A program made the translations under genes and the position numbers. DNA of 64,000 nucleotides, taken from NCBI GenBank assembly GCA_963736425.1, contig CAVTOX010000009.1, positions 1 to 64,000 of the forward strand. The letters are read 5' to 3'. Under the pieces are notes generated by a model. It was not told the DNA's origin. It saw only the letters and a program-made list of their open reading frames with translations, and made no database searches. Below are positions 17,976 through 27,403 of this stretch, one piece after another (positions within the stretch are counted from its first letter, which is position 1; each line of letters starts with the position of its first letter). Origin of the DNA: Prado023 sp963736425 (GTDB lineage Bacteria; Actinomycetota; Actinomycetes; S36-B12; CAIYMF01).

Positions 17976-18084
17976 TCCGGCCGAGGGCGGTCCTGACCGG
18001 AGACACCGCGCCCGGGTTCGACGGGTGTGCACACGTGCCGCGCGCCCGACTGTGACCCTCCCGGACGACTGCCCAGCTCACGGC

Positions 18085-18090
18085 TATCGT
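18085..18090 (+). promoter_or_regulatory. -10 element for leaderless gcvP
   Basis: TATCGT is followed by six bases and the GTG at 18097. No long leader exists, which leaves no room for a glycine riboswitch directly before gcvP. Confidence 0.55.
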
Positions 18091-18096
18091 GAGCGC

Positions 18097-21003
18097 GTGC
18101 ATCCCTTTCGTGACGTTGAGTTCGCCGACCGCCATATCGGTCCCGATGACCGGGATGTGGCCATGATGCTGCAGGCCGTCGGACACCAGGACCTCGAGTC
18201 GCTGTCTCGGGCAGCCGTGCCGGCCACGATCGCCTGGGCCGGCGGGCTGGACCTGCCGCCCACGCTCAGTGAGACGCAGGCAACTGCAGCGCTGCGCCGG
18301 ATGGCGGACGCGAACACCCCGGCCGTCTCGATGATCGGCCTGGGCTACCACGACACGATCACCCCCGCGGTGATCCGGCGCAACGTGCTGGAGTCGCCCG
18401 GGTGGTACACCGCCTACACGCCCTACCAACCCGAGATCTCCCAGGGGCGGCTCGAGGCGGTGTTGAACTTCCAGACGATGGTCGCCGACCTGACCGGCCT
18501 GCCACTGGCAAACGCCTCCATGCTCGACGAACCGACGGCGGCGGCGGAGGCGATGGCCCTGCTGCACCGGGTCGATCGAACGGGCTCGATGACCTTCGTG
18601 GTGGACGCCGACACCCACCCGCAGACCCTGGCCGTCCTGCAGACACGGGCTGCCCCGCTGGGAATCGCCCTCGACGTCCGCGATGTCAGCACCGGGCTTC
18701 CCTCAGATGGACTCTTCGGGGTCCTGGTCTCGGTGCCGACCTCGACGGGCCTCGTGCGCGACCCGGCACAGCTGACGGCCCTGGCCGATCAGGTGCACGC
18801 GATGGGCGCCGGCCTGGTGGTCGCCGCCGACCTGCTCAGCCTGTGCCTTCTCACCCCGCCCGGGGAGTGCGGTGCGGACATCGTCGTGGGCTCTGCGCAG
18901 CGCTTCGGCGTCCCGATGGGCTTCGGTGGTCCGCACGCTGGGGTCATGGCGGTGCGCTCCGGGCTCGAGCGCCAGATTCCGGGGCGGCTGGTGGGTGTGT
19001 CGGTCGACTCCTCGGGCAAGCCCGCGTACCGGTTGGCCCTGCAGACCCGGGAGCAGCACATCCGGCGCGAGCGGGCGACCAGCAACATCTGCACCGCCCA
19101 GGTGCTCCTGGCCGTGATCGCGGGCCTCTACGGGGCCTACCACGGGCCCGACGGGCTGCGCAGGATCGCCGAGCGGGTGCACGGCCATGCGCGCGCACTG
19201 GCGGCTGGTCTGGGCAAGGACGGCGTGCCACTGCTGCACGCGAACTTCTTCGACACGGTGGTCGCGGTGGTGCCGGGCCTGGCCCGGCAGGTCGTTGCAG
19301 AGGCCGCGGACCGTGGCATCAACCTGCGACCCGTCGACGACGACCACGTCGGTATCGCCAGCGACGAGGTCACCGAAGCGGCGCATGTGGCGGCTGTCCG
19401 GGAGGCATTCTCCGCAGCCCGGGGCACTGGGTCCGCCGCGCCAGGACCAGGTCCAGCCACGTCGCCGGCCGAGGCGGAGCCCCTCCCGGAAGCGTGGCGG
19501 CGGACCTCGGCCTACCTCGAGCACCCGGTGTTCCACCAGCACCGCAGCGAGACCGAGATGCTGCGCTACCTGCGCCGCCTGGCTGGGTACGACGTCGCGC
19601 TGGACCGGTCGATGATCCCGCTGGGATCCTGCACGATGAAGCTCAATGCCACGACCGAGATGGAGCCGATCAGTTGGCCGGGCTTCGCCTCGATCCACCC
19701 GTTTGCCCCTCGTGAGCAGTCCCTGGGATACGCAGAGCTGATTGCCGACCTCGAAGCCCTGTTGGTGGAGCTGACCGGGTACGACGCTGTCAGTCTCCAG
19801 CCCAATGCCGGGTCCCAGGGGGAGTTCGCCGGTTTGCTGGCGATCCGGGGATGGCATGCTTCCCGCGGCGAGACTGATCGCGACGTCTGCCTCATCCCGT
19901 CCTCGGCGCATGGCACGAACGCGGCATCAGCTGTGATGGCCGGGATGCGCGTGGTGGTCGTGGCCTGTGACGAGTCAGGCAACGTGAGCGTCGAGTCCCT
20001 GAGCGCCGCGCTGGAGGCGCATGCGGGTCGCGTGGCGGCGCTGATGATCACCTACCCCTCGACACATGGTGTGTACGAGTCCGAGGTGGCGACCCTGTGC
20101 GCGATGGTCCATGAGGCGGGCGGCCAGGTCTACGTCGACGGGGCGAACCTGAACGCTCTGGTCGGGCTGGCCAAGCCGGGTCGCTTCGGTGCGGATGTGT
20201 CGCACCTGAACCTGCACAAGACGTTCTGCATCCCGCACGGCGGAGGCGGCCCTGGAGTGGGGCCGATCGGTGTTCGCGAGCACCTGGCGCCCTTCATGCC
20301 CGGCCACCCGCTGCGCACCGATGCCGGGCCTGCCGGCCGGGGGCACGAGGACGGCGGCGTGGGACCTGTGAGTGGTGCCCCCTGGGGCAGCGCGGGCATC
20401 CTGCCCATCCCGTGGGCCTACATCCGGATGATGGGGGCCGAGGGGCTCACGCGGGCCACCCAGGTGGCGGTGCTGTCGGCCAACTACATCGCCAGGCGGC
20501 TGACGCAGTGCTTCCCCGTGCTCTACACGGGTCCCGGTGGATTGGTGGCCCATGAGTGCATCCTGGATCTCCGCGAGATCACCAGGCGCACGGGCGTCAC
20601 AGTCGATGACGTCGCCAAGCGCCTGATCGACTACGGCTTCCACGCTCCGACCATGAGCTTCCCGGTGGCGGGCACCCTGATGGTTGAGCCCACGGAGAGC
20701 GAGAGCCTGGCCGAGCTCGACCGCTTCTGCGACGCGATGATCGCGATCCACGGGGAGATCGAGGAGGTCGCGTCCGGGGACGTGGCCGTCGCAGACAGCG
20801 TGCTGCGCCATGCTCCGCACACCGCTGAGAGCCTCGTGGGGGAGTGGGACCGGCGCTACACCCGGGAGCAGGCGGTCTACCCCGTCCCCGGGCTGCGCTC
20901 AGACAAGTACTGGGTCCCGGTGGGTCGGATCGACGGTGCCTACGGCGACCGCAACCTGGTGTGCTCCTGCCCGCGCCCCGAGGAGCTGGCCGCCCTGACC
21001 TGA
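18097..21003 (+). CDS. gcvP: Glycine dehydrogenase (decarboxylating), P protein
   Basis: This single-chain P protein of 968 residues decarboxylates glycine with PLP and passes the aminomethyl group to GcvH. Both homologous halves are present; the PLP Lys is in HLNLHKTFCIPHGGGGPG of the C-terminal half, and the N-terminus opens with FADRHIGPDDRD. The upstream open frame extends to 17764 over the second merR, so the GTG at 18097 with its -10 element is the sensible start. It converges on a HAD gene at its 3' end. Confidence 0.96.
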   Translation: MHPFRDVEFADRHIGPDDRDVAMMLQAVGHQDLESLSRAAVPATIAWAGGLDLPPTLSETQATAALRRMADANTPAVSMIGLGYHDTITPAVIRRNVLESPGWYTAYTPYQPEISQGRLEAVLNFQTMVADLTGLPLANASMLDEPTAAAEAMALLHRVDRTGSMTFVVDADTHPQTLAVLQTRAAPLGIALDVRDVSTGLPSDGLFGVLVSVPTSTGLVRDPAQLTALADQVHAMGAGLVVAADLLSLCLLTPPGECGADIVVGSAQRFGVPMGFGGPHAGVMAVRSGLERQIPGRLVGVSVDSSGKPAYRLALQTREQHIRRERATSNICTAQVLLAVIAGLYGAYHGPDGLRRIAERVHGHARALAAGLGKDGVPLLHANFFDTVVAVVPGLARQVVAEAADRGINLRPVDDDHVGIASDEVTEAAHVAAVREAFSAARGTGSAAPGPGPATSPAEAEPLPEAWRRTSAYLEHPVFHQHRSETEMLRYLRRLAGYDVALDRSMIPLGSCTMKLNATTEMEPISWPGFASIHPFAPREQSLGYAELIADLEALLVELTGYDAVSLQPNAGSQGEFAGLLAIRGWHASRGETDRDVCLIPSSAHGTNAASAVMAGMRVVVVACDESGNVSVESLSAALEAHAGRVAALMITYPSTHGVYESEVATLCAMVHEAGGQVYVDGANLNALVGLAKPGRFGADVSHLNLHKTFCIPHGGGGPGVGPIGVREHLAPFMPGHPLRTDAGPAGRGHEDGGVGPVSGAPWGSAGILPIPWAYIRMMGAEGLTRATQVAVLSANYIARRLTQCFPVLYTGPGGLVAHECILDLREITRRTGVTVDDVAKRLIDYGFHAPTMSFPVAGTLMVEPTESESLAELDRFCDAMIAIHGEIEEVASGDVAVADSVLRHAPHTAESLVGEWDRRYTREQAVYPVPGLRSDKYWVPVGRIDGAYGDRNLVCSCPRPEELAALT

Positions 21004-21011
21004 GAATCCGT

Positions 21012-21033
21012 AGCCGTGAGCCCGCTGACGGCT
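21012..21033. terminator. Weak hairpin between gcvP and the HAD gene
   Basis: AGCCGT and ACGGCT pair around a 10-base loop in the convergent gap. There is no T tract, so function as a terminator is uncertain. Confidence 0.25.
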
Positions 21034-21106
21034 GAGCAACCGATGCCCTGAATGACTAACCAGGTGGCCGAGGGCAACTGACTCACGCGACAGCCGTTCG
21101 CCCGCC

Positions 21107-21694
21107 TCAGGTGCGGCCCTCGGTCTCCTGGATCTCGAAGAGGACGGCCTGGGCGGAGGCCGCCGGGGCTGGAAGGTCCGGCGCGGAGTCGACACCTGAG
21201 GTTGCGGGTTCCATCCACAGTGCATGCAGGACCGGGAAGCCAGCAGCGCGCACCGACTGGACCACCGCTGCGTCGTCGTCGACGAAGGCGTCGATGCGGT
21301 ACCGGCGGGACAGCCGGCGCAGTGCGGCCACCTTGGTGGTTCGCGCTGGCCTGCGGTCGGAGTCGTCGCGCATGAAGAGCTCGCCGGCGGGGAGACCCTG
21401 GTCGGCGAGCCAGGTGAGAGTCGCGGTGCGGCACCGCTCCGGCCTTCCGGTCAGGTAGACGACAACGTGGCCGGCTCGATCCGCGGTCGCCACCGCCTCG
21501 AGCCCTTCGCTGAGCGGAGGGTCGTCGGGCGCGGCGCCGAAGAACGCGTCCCAGTCCTTCGGACGGGAGGCGACGTGATGCAGACGATGGCGCACGTCGG
21601 CCAGCACCCCGTCGATGTCGAACACGGCGGCGCTGGGTAGCGCAGAGCCCGGCGCCGCGGCGAGGTCCGGGGCAGCCGGGGTGTCGTCAGCCAT
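21107..21694 (-). CDS. HAD-family phosphatase
   Basis: This 195-residue protein has HAD motif I (FDIDGVLAD), motif II (YLTGRPERC) and motif III/IV (DAFVDDDAAVV). The layout, with a small cap and the RHRLHHV segment after motif I, is like the phosphatase domain of polynucleotide kinase, so a 3'-phosphate or small phosphorylated metabolite may be the substrate. The ATG at 21694 is six bases after a TAGCGT -10. The gene is divergent from a thioesterase gene. Confidence 0.8.
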   Translation of the reverse strand: MADDTPAAPDLAAAPGSALPSAAVFDIDGVLADVRHRLHHVASRPKDWDAFFGAAPDDPPLSEGLEAVATADRAGHVVVYLTGRPERCRTATLTWLADQGLPAGELFMRDDSDRRPARTTKVAALRRLSRRYRIDAFVDDDAAVVQSVRAAGFPVLHALWMEPATSGVDSAPDLPAPAASAQAVLFEIQETEGRT

Positions 21695-21700
21695 GTGGCG

Positions 21701-21706
21701 ACGCTA
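21701..21706 (-). promoter_or_regulatory. -10 element for the leaderless HAD gene
   Basis: TAGCGT on the minus strand is followed by six bases and the ATG at 21694. Confidence 0.55.
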
Positions 21707-21837
21707 CCGCCCCAGTCCCCCAGATTCTCCGCAACGTCACGGGATCTGCCTCCCCCGCGGAGTTCCCTGAGGTACGGGAGATCCCGCGGGGACCGATCGC
21801 GCGGGGGACCGGTGACGATCGGGCCTCGCGTGGTCGA

Positions 21838-21843
21838 TAGCCT
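21838..21843 (+). promoter_or_regulatory. -10 element for the leaderless thioesterase gene
   Basis: TAGCCT is followed by seven bases and the ATG at 21851. Confidence 0.55.
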
Positions 21844-21850
21844 CGATCGC

Positions 21851-22300
21851 ATGGACTTCCACACCCTCGTCGCACAGATGCCCACGGTGGTCCCGATGGT
21901 CGGGACCCTCCAGCTCGAGTTCCTCGAGTTGGCTCCTCAGCGGGTCCTCCTGCGCCTGCCGGACAAGCCCGAGTACCGCAACCATGTGGGCGGCCCGCAC
22001 GCCGGCGCGATGTTCACCCTCGCCGAGACGGCGACCGGTGCGATCGTGCTCGGGAACTTCGGCATGCTGGTCGATCGCGCGACGCCTCTGCCCGTGGACG
22101 CATCCATCCGGTTCAAGAAGATCGCCATGGGGCCGATGTACGCCGAGGCGCTGATGCACGACACCCCGGAGTCGATCGTGGCCCGCCTCGACGCCGGAGA
22201 GCGCCCCGAGTTCCGGATCGACGTGACCCTGTCCACCGAGGACTGGACGGTCACCGGCGAGGCGAGCTTCCTCTGGACCCTGAAGCCCGTCCGGCGCTGA
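21851..22300 (+). CDS. Hotdog-fold thioesterase-like protein (DUF4442)
   Basis: About 149 residues with a single hotdog fold. The segment RNHVGGPHAGAMFTLAETATG matches the active-site helix of PaaI/DUF4442 thioesterases, where an acidic residue in the helix activates water. It probably hydrolyses an acyl-CoA; chain length is unknown. It faces the EF-G-like gene across a strong shared hairpin. Confidence 0.82.
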   Translation: MDFHTLVAQMPTVVPMVGTLQLEFLELAPQRVLLRLPDKPEYRNHVGGPHAGAMFTLAETATGAIVLGNFGMLVDRATPLPVDASIRFKKIAMGPMYAEALMHDTPESIVARLDAGERPEFRIDVTLSTEDWTVTGEASFLWTLKPVRR

Positions 22301-22303
22301 ACG

Positions 22304-22361
22304 CTGAGCGCAGGAGGGGCCGCCCCGGTCTGGGTGCGGCCCCTCCTGGTGACGCGCTCAG
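22304..22361. terminator. Strong bidirectional hairpin between convergent genes
   Basis: A perfect 12-bp stem (AGGAGGGGCCGC with GCGGCCCCTCCT, loop 22324-22335) sits inside an outer 8-bp pair (CTGAGCGC at 22304, GCGCTCAG at 22354). The outer right arm includes the stop codon of the EF-G-like gene. There is no T tract, which is common for actinobacterial terminators. Confidence 0.75.
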
Positions 22362-24505
22362 TGCTTCGGGCTCGCGTCGATGACCTTCTTGGCGATCTGC
22401 GCCGGCATCGGCTCATGTCCGATGTAGGTGCGGTTGAAGGTGCCCGTGCCGTGCGACATCGAGCGCAACTCGATGGCATAGCGCGTCAGCTCGAGCTCGG
22501 GGACCTCTGCCTTGATCAGCGTGCGGCCGTTTCCTGCAGGCTCAGTGCCTGACACTCGTCCGCGACGCCCCGACAGGTCACCCATCACCGCGCCCACGTA
22601 CTCGTCGGAGACCAGGACGCTGATGGCCGAGACCGGCTCGAGCATCGCGATCTGGGCGGCCGCTGCGGCCTCCTTGAGGGCCAGGGCACCGGCCATCTGG
22701 AACGCCATGTCCGAGGAGTCCACCGAGTGCGACTTGCCCTCCACGAGGGTCACCCGGATGTCGACGACCGGGTAGCCGGTGACCACGCCGCGCTCCATCT
22801 GCGCGCGCACGCCCTTCTCCACCGAGGGGATGAACTGGCGCGGCACCGAGCCTCCGACGACCTTGTCGACGAACTCGAAGCCCGACCCCGCGGGAAGCGG
22901 GGTGACCTCGATGTCGCAGACCGCGTACTGCCCGTGCCCGCCGGACTGCTTCACGTGGCGGCCCTTGGCCTTGGCCGAGGAGGCGAAGGTCTCGCGCAGC
23001 GAGACGCGCAGCTCCTCGGACTCCACCGCGACGCCGTACCGGTTGCGCAGGCGGTCGAGCAGCACGTCGACGTGCGCCTCGCCCATGCACCACAGGACGA
23101 GTTGGCCAGTCTCCGCATTGCGGTCCAGGCGCAGGGTCGCGTCCTCGGCGACCAGGCGGTTCAGGGCAGCGCCGAGCTTGTCCTCGTCGGCCTTCGACTT
23201 GGCGACGATCGCCACCGGGAGCAGGGCATCGGGCATCAGCCACGGCTCCATGAGCAGCGGGGTGTCCTTGTCCGACAGCGTGTCACCGGTCTCGGCCCGT
23301 GTGAGCTTGGCCACGGCAACGATGTCACCCGCGATTCCGGTATCGATGGTCCGCTGGACCTTGCCCAGGGGACTGGACAGCGCCCCGATCCGCTCGTCGA
23401 GGTCGTGGTCCTCATGCCCACGCTGGCCACCGAAGTGCCCGGAGACATGGACGAAGGAGTCCGGCGTGAGTCGACCGGAGAAGAGGCGCACCAGTGAGAG
23501 TCGACCGACGTACGGATCGGTCGTCGTCTTGACGACCTCCGCGCACAAGGGACCGGCAGGATCGCACGTGAGCGGGCCACGGGGCTGGCCGTCCGGGGTC
23601 GTGACCACGGGCAGCGGATGCTCCAGGGGTGACGGGAAGCCCCGGCGCACGAGCTCAAGGACCTCGGTCGTGCCGAGTCCACCGAGTTCCACCGCGGTGG
23701 CGATCACGGGGAAGAACGAGCCCCGGGCGACGGCCATCTCCAGGTCGGCGATCAGCGTGTCGTGGTCGATGTGCTCGCCGGCGAGGTAGCGGTCCATGAG
23801 GGTCTCGTCCTCGCTCTCGGCGATGATCCCCTCGATCAGCCCAGCGCGGGTGTTCTCGATCAGCTCGAGGTGCGTGGCCTCCGGCTCGCGGTCCACCCGC
23901 GTGCCGGAGGAGTAGTCGTGGATCCGCTCGGTGATCAGGTCGATGAATCCGGCAGGTGTTCCGTCGTCGGCCATCATCGGCAGCATCAGGGGCATGACAC
24001 CCTCGCCGAACACGCGCTGGCAGATCGCCACGAGCTCGTCGAAGTCGGCACGCGGGTGGTCGAGGCGGGTCACCACCACGGCGCGCGGCATCCCGACAGC
24101 TGCGCATTCCTCCCAGAGCATCTGGGTGCCGCCGTCGACGCCGTCGACCGCTGAGACGACGAACAGGGCGGCATCGGCTGCGCGCAGCCCGGCGCGCAGG
24201 TCGCCCACGAAGTCGGCGTAGCCCGGGGTGTCGAGGAAGTTGATCTTCACCCCGTCGATGACCACCGGCGCCAGCGCGAGGCCCACGGAGCGTTGCTGGC
24301 GCACCTCAGCGTCGTCGAAGTCCGACACCGTCGTGCCTTCGGTGGTACGGCCCGCACGCGGGATGGTCCCGGTGGCGGCGAGCATCGCCTCGAGGAGGGT
24401 GGTCTTGCCCGCGCCGGACGGTCCGACAAGGACGACGTTGCGGATGTCGGCGGGGCTGGCCGGCGCAGAGACCGACCCACCCCCTGGGGTGTTCGCCTGT
24501 GCCAT
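22358..24505 (-). CDS. EF-G-like translational GTPase (FusA2/EF-G2 type)
   Basis: This 715-residue protein has the EF-G domain order. Its G domain shows G1 GPSGAGKTT and G3 DTPGYADF, but the guanine-specificity motif is TRLD where EF-G has NKxD. Domain IV and V segments are complete (AKGRHVKQSGGHGQYA, ATRY-type end ELTRYAIELRSMSHGTG). It resembles mycobacterial FusA2 rather than the elongating EF-G, which is normally encoded next to rpsG and tuf; its role is unknown, possibly in ribosome recycling or stress. AAAGG lies upstream of the ATG. Confidence 0.88.
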   Translation of the reverse strand: MAQANTPGGGSVSAPASPADIRNVVLVGPSGAGKTTLLEAMLAATGTIPRAGRTTEGTTVSDFDDAEVRQQRSVGLALAPVVIDGVKINFLDTPGYADFVGDLRAGLRAADAALFVVSAVDGVDGGTQMLWEECAAVGMPRAVVVTRLDHPRADFDELVAICQRVFGEGVMPLMLPMMADDGTPAGFIDLITERIHDYSSGTRVDREPEATHLELIENTRAGLIEGIIAESEDETLMDRYLAGEHIDHDTLIADLEMAVARGSFFPVIATAVELGGLGTTEVLELVRRGFPSPLEHPLPVVTTPDGQPRGPLTCDPAGPLCAEVVKTTTDPYVGRLSLVRLFSGRLTPDSFVHVSGHFGGQRGHEDHDLDERIGALSSPLGKVQRTIDTGIAGDIVAVAKLTRAETGDTLSDKDTPLLMEPWLMPDALLPVAIVAKSKADEDKLGAALNRLVAEDATLRLDRNAETGQLVLWCMGEAHVDVLLDRLRNRYGVAVESEELRVSLRETFASSAKAKGRHVKQSGGHGQYAVCDIEVTPLPAGSGFEFVDKVVGGSVPRQFIPSVEKGVRAQMERGVVTGYPVVDIRVTLVEGKSHSVDSSDMAFQMAGALALKEAAAAAQIAMLEPVSAISVLVSDEYVGAVMGDLSGRRGRVSGTEPAGNGRTLIKAEVPELELTRYAIELRSMSHGTGTFNRTYIGHEPMPAQIAKKVIDASPKH

Positions 24506-24613
24506 GAGGTGCCTTTCGTCGCGGGTCTGAAGTCTCCCAAGGCGCAAGCCTTGCAACAAGGACCTTCGTCCTGCGCACTCGGGGTCGGGTTTCTCGCTAC
24601 GATCGGTCTCCTC

Positions 24614-25272
24614 ATGTTGAACAATGCCGACGCCCGCGGCGTCATCGCCCCCGTCGTCGAGCCCATCGCGCGCGGCCTGCTGCGGATGAAGGTCACCCCG
24701 GACATGGTCACCATGACGGGCACGATCCTGACGGTGCTCACCGCCCTGATCCTCATCCCGCAGGGCAGGTTCATCCCGGCGGTCATTCTGCTCTTCCTGT
24801 TCACCTCGGCCGATGTTCTCGACGGCACGATGGCCCGGCTCAGTGGCACCCAGGGTCCGTGGGGCGCCTGGTTCGACGCCACCCTCGACCGGGTCGCCGA
24901 CGGCGCGGTCTTCGGGGGGTGCTGATCTGGGCCGCCTGGCAGCGCGACGTGCCGACCGCCTTCCTCGCGACCGCGACCACGATCCTTGCGTGGGTCTGCC
25001 TGGTCGGCGGGACGGTCGTCAGCTACGCGAAGGCGCGCGCCGAGGCAGTGGGCGCCACCGCGAACGGTGGCATCGCCGAGCGCGCCGAGCGGATGATCAT
25101 CCTGGGCCTCGGCGCGATCCTGTACCAGTTCGTCAACTGGGGGATGACCGCCGCGGTGGCGATCCTCGCGGTGCTGACGACCATCACGGTGTTCCAGCGT
25201 GGACTGGATGTGCGCCGCCAGCTCAAGCCGCTCAACGGCCAGCAGTCCGACGCGCCCCGCGCCGAGGAGTGA
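24614..25272 (+). CDS. pgsA1: Phosphatidylinositol phosphate synthase PgsA1 (one frameshift)
   Basis: This membrane enzyme makes phosphatidylinositol phosphate from CDP-diacylglycerol and inositol 1-phosphate, the anchor for PIM lipids. The CDP-alcohol signature is complete (SADVLDGTMAR, then G, WFD, TLD). The frame breaks in a run of six G at 24914-24919, where seven are needed to continue FGGVLIWAAW; restoring one gives about 219 residues with six helices. The identity rests on the downstream patA-pimA pair, the standard PIM operon. TACGAT lies ten bases before the ATG. Confidence 0.9.
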
Positions 25273-25279
25273 CCCCGCG

Positions 25280-26188
25280 GTGAAGGAGCAGGCGACGTAC
25301 CTGGCCTATGCCGGTGGCTGGCGAGCGGTCCGGCTGATGCCCGAACGCATGGCCTACGCGATGTTCGACCAGATCGCCGACCAGCAGTGGCGTGGGCACG
25401 GACCCTCGGTCCGTCGGCTCGAGGCCAACCTGAGCCGCGTCGTGGGACCGGTCGCCGCCGACGAGCTGCGCGAGCTCTCACGGGTGGGCATGCGCTCGTA
25501 CATGCGCTACTGGTGCGACGCCTTCCGCCTCCCCGGCTGGGACCGTGCCCGCATCGACACGTTCGAGATGCGCCACCCCGAGCGGCTGTCCGATCCGGTG
25601 GACTCCGGTCGGGGCGTCGTCGCAGCCCTGCCGCACATGGGCAACTGGGACCACGCTGGCGCCTGGTGCTCCCAGCACATCTCCCCGGTCAACACCGTCG
25701 CCGAGAAGCTGGAGCCCGAGCAGCTGTACACCGCGTTCGTCGACTTCCGGACGTCTCTGGGGATGCACATCCACGGCCTCGGGGACCCGGGGGTGTACCA
25801 GCAGCTGCGCAACACGCTGGAGTCCGGCGGGCTCGTAGCCCTGCTCGCCGACCGGGACCTGTCCGCCAAGGGGGTCGACGTCACGTTCTTCGGCGAGACC
25901 GCACGGTTCCCCGCCGGCCCGGCCGCGCTGGCCGTGGACACCGGCGCGTCCCTGGTGCCGGTGAAGCTCTTCTGGGAGGGCCACAACGTCGCCGAGATCC
26001 TGCCCGAGATCGAGGCCCCCGCCACCGGCGACCGCGACGAGCGGATCCGGGTGATGACCCAGGCGGTCGCCGATGCGCTGGCCACCGGGATCGCCGAGCA
26101 CCCCAGCGACTGGCACATGCTCCAGCGCCTCTGGCTGGCGGACCTCGACCCGGCCCGCCTGGCTGCCCGGGACGCCTCGCGGGCGTGA
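25280..26188 (+). CDS. patA: Phosphatidylinositol mannoside acyltransferase PatA
   Basis: PatA acylates the 2-mannose of PIM1/PIM2 at the inner face of the membrane. At about 302 residues it belongs to the HtrB/LpxL-like family; the catalytic HX4D motif is HMGNWD in ALPHMGNWDHAG. Further conserved parts are LLADRDL and FGETARFPAGPAALA. The GTG is eight bases after the pgsA1 stop and pimA follows after six bases, so the three genes are one operon. Confidence 0.93.
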   Translation: MKEQATYLAYAGGWRAVRLMPERMAYAMFDQIADQQWRGHGPSVRRLEANLSRVVGPVAADELRELSRVGMRSYMRYWCDAFRLPGWDRARIDTFEMRHPERLSDPVDSGRGVVAALPHMGNWDHAGAWCSQHISPVNTVAEKLEPEQLYTAFVDFRTSLGMHIHGLGDPGVYQQLRNTLESGGLVALLADRDLSAKGVDVTFFGETARFPAGPAALAVDTGASLVPVKLFWEGHNVAEILPEIEAPATGDRDERIRVMTQAVADALATGIAEHPSDWHMLQRLWLADLDPARLAARDASRA

Positions 26189-26194
26189 TTCCTG

Positions 26195-27280
26195 ATGCGC
26201 GTCGGACTCGTGTGCCCGTACGCCTGGGACACCCCCGGCAGGGGTTGCGGCGCACATCCACGACCTGCGCCTTGCACTCATGCGGCTGGGGCACGAGGCC
26301 GTCATCCTGGCCCCGGCCGAGGACGAGGACGCGCTGCCCGACTACGTCACCAGCGGCGGCAAGCCGATCTCGATCAGCTCGAACGGGTCGGTGGCCAAGA
26401 TCAACTTCGGGCCGGTGGCGACCGCGCGGGCGCGCCGCTGGATCAAGGATTCCGACCTGGACATCCTGCATGTGCATGAGCCCGCCGGGCCGACCCTGTC
26501 GATCCTGTCGATCTGGGTCGCCGACGGTCCCATCGTGGCCACGTGGCATGCCAACCTCGCGTCGTCGCGGCGTGACCTGAACGCGATGGCTCCCATCGTG
26601 CGCAGCGCGATGGAGAAGGTGCGCGCCCGGATCGCGGTGAGTGAGTACGCCCGTCGGTCGCTGGTCGAGTACACCGGTGGGGACGCCGTGCTGATCCCCA
26701 ACGGCGTGGACTGCAGCGCGTACGACGGCGATGAGACGCTTCCAGGCAGCGGCCCGGGGCACAACACCCTGATGTTCCTCGGCCGCATCGACGAGCCGCG
26801 CAAGGGCCTGCCGACCCTGCTGGCAGCGCTGCCCCGCGTGGTCGCGGCCGTCCCGGACGTGTCACGCTGCTCGTCGCTGGCCCGGGAGAGGTGGAAGCGT
26901 TCGCTCCGAGACTCGATCCGGACCTTGTCGGGCGGGTCGAGTTCCTCGGGCTGGTCAGTGAGGCTGACAAGGCCCGAGCACTGCGCTCCGCTGACATCTA
27001 TGTCGCGCCGAACACCGGTGGCGAGTCCTTCGGGATCATCCTGCTCGAGGCGATGGCGGCTGGGAGCTCCGGTGCGTGGCCAGCGACATCGAGGCCTTCC
27101 AACGGGTGCTCGATGAGGGTCGGGCCGGTGTGCACTTCCGCAACGAGGACGCCGGACGACCTGGCCGATCGGCTGATCGGCCTGCTCGGCGACCCGGAAC
27201 GTCGCGACGCGCTGCGGGCCGCCGGCAGGCTGCGAGCCGCCCAGTTCGACTGGGCGAGCGTCGCCAAGCAGGTCCTCTAG
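26195..27280 (+). pseudogene. pimA: Phosphatidylinositol mannosyltransferase PimA, broken by five frameshifts
   Basis: PimA adds the first mannose to phosphatidylinositol from GDP-mannose. Read across frames, the GT4 protein is complete: VGLVCPYAWDTPGG at the start, HVHEPAGP, WHANL, IPNGVDC, the nucleotide-binding LGRIDEPRKGL, and the catalytic PNTGGESFGIILLEAMAAG. Frame changes occur near 26240 (extra A), 26860 (lost base), 27062-27064 (extra G), 27075 (extra C) and 27151-27155 (extra G). Corrected length is about 360 residues, normal for PimA. Because pgsA1 and patA are conserved alongside and PimA is essential in mycobacteria, a cluster of assembly errors is likelier than gene death, though the density is unusual. 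Confidence 0.82.
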
Positions 27281-27403
27281 GTGTACGAGAGCGTCACGCC
27301 CGGGGGCGAGAAGGTGACCAGGCCGACCTGTCCGGGTCAGTTCTGGGGCCGGCTGCCACTGCGTCGACCATCCCGGATCGCCGACGGCAAGGCGGATGAC
27401 GGC

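Noticed and set aside
17764..18096. Extension of gcvP into the second merR gene
   Set aside because: It overlaps a clear MerR gene in another frame, and TATCGT-N6-GTG fixes the gcvP start.
17976..18096. Glycine riboswitch before gcvP or gcvH
   Set aside because: The gcvP promoter leaves no leader, the gap before gcvH is 60 bases, and no tandem aptamer-like fold is visible.
21004..21106. Small RNA or tRNA in the gcvP/HAD gap
   Set aside because: Only a 6-bp stem is visible; no cloverleaf or promoter-terminator pair. No tRNA was recognised in any other gap either.
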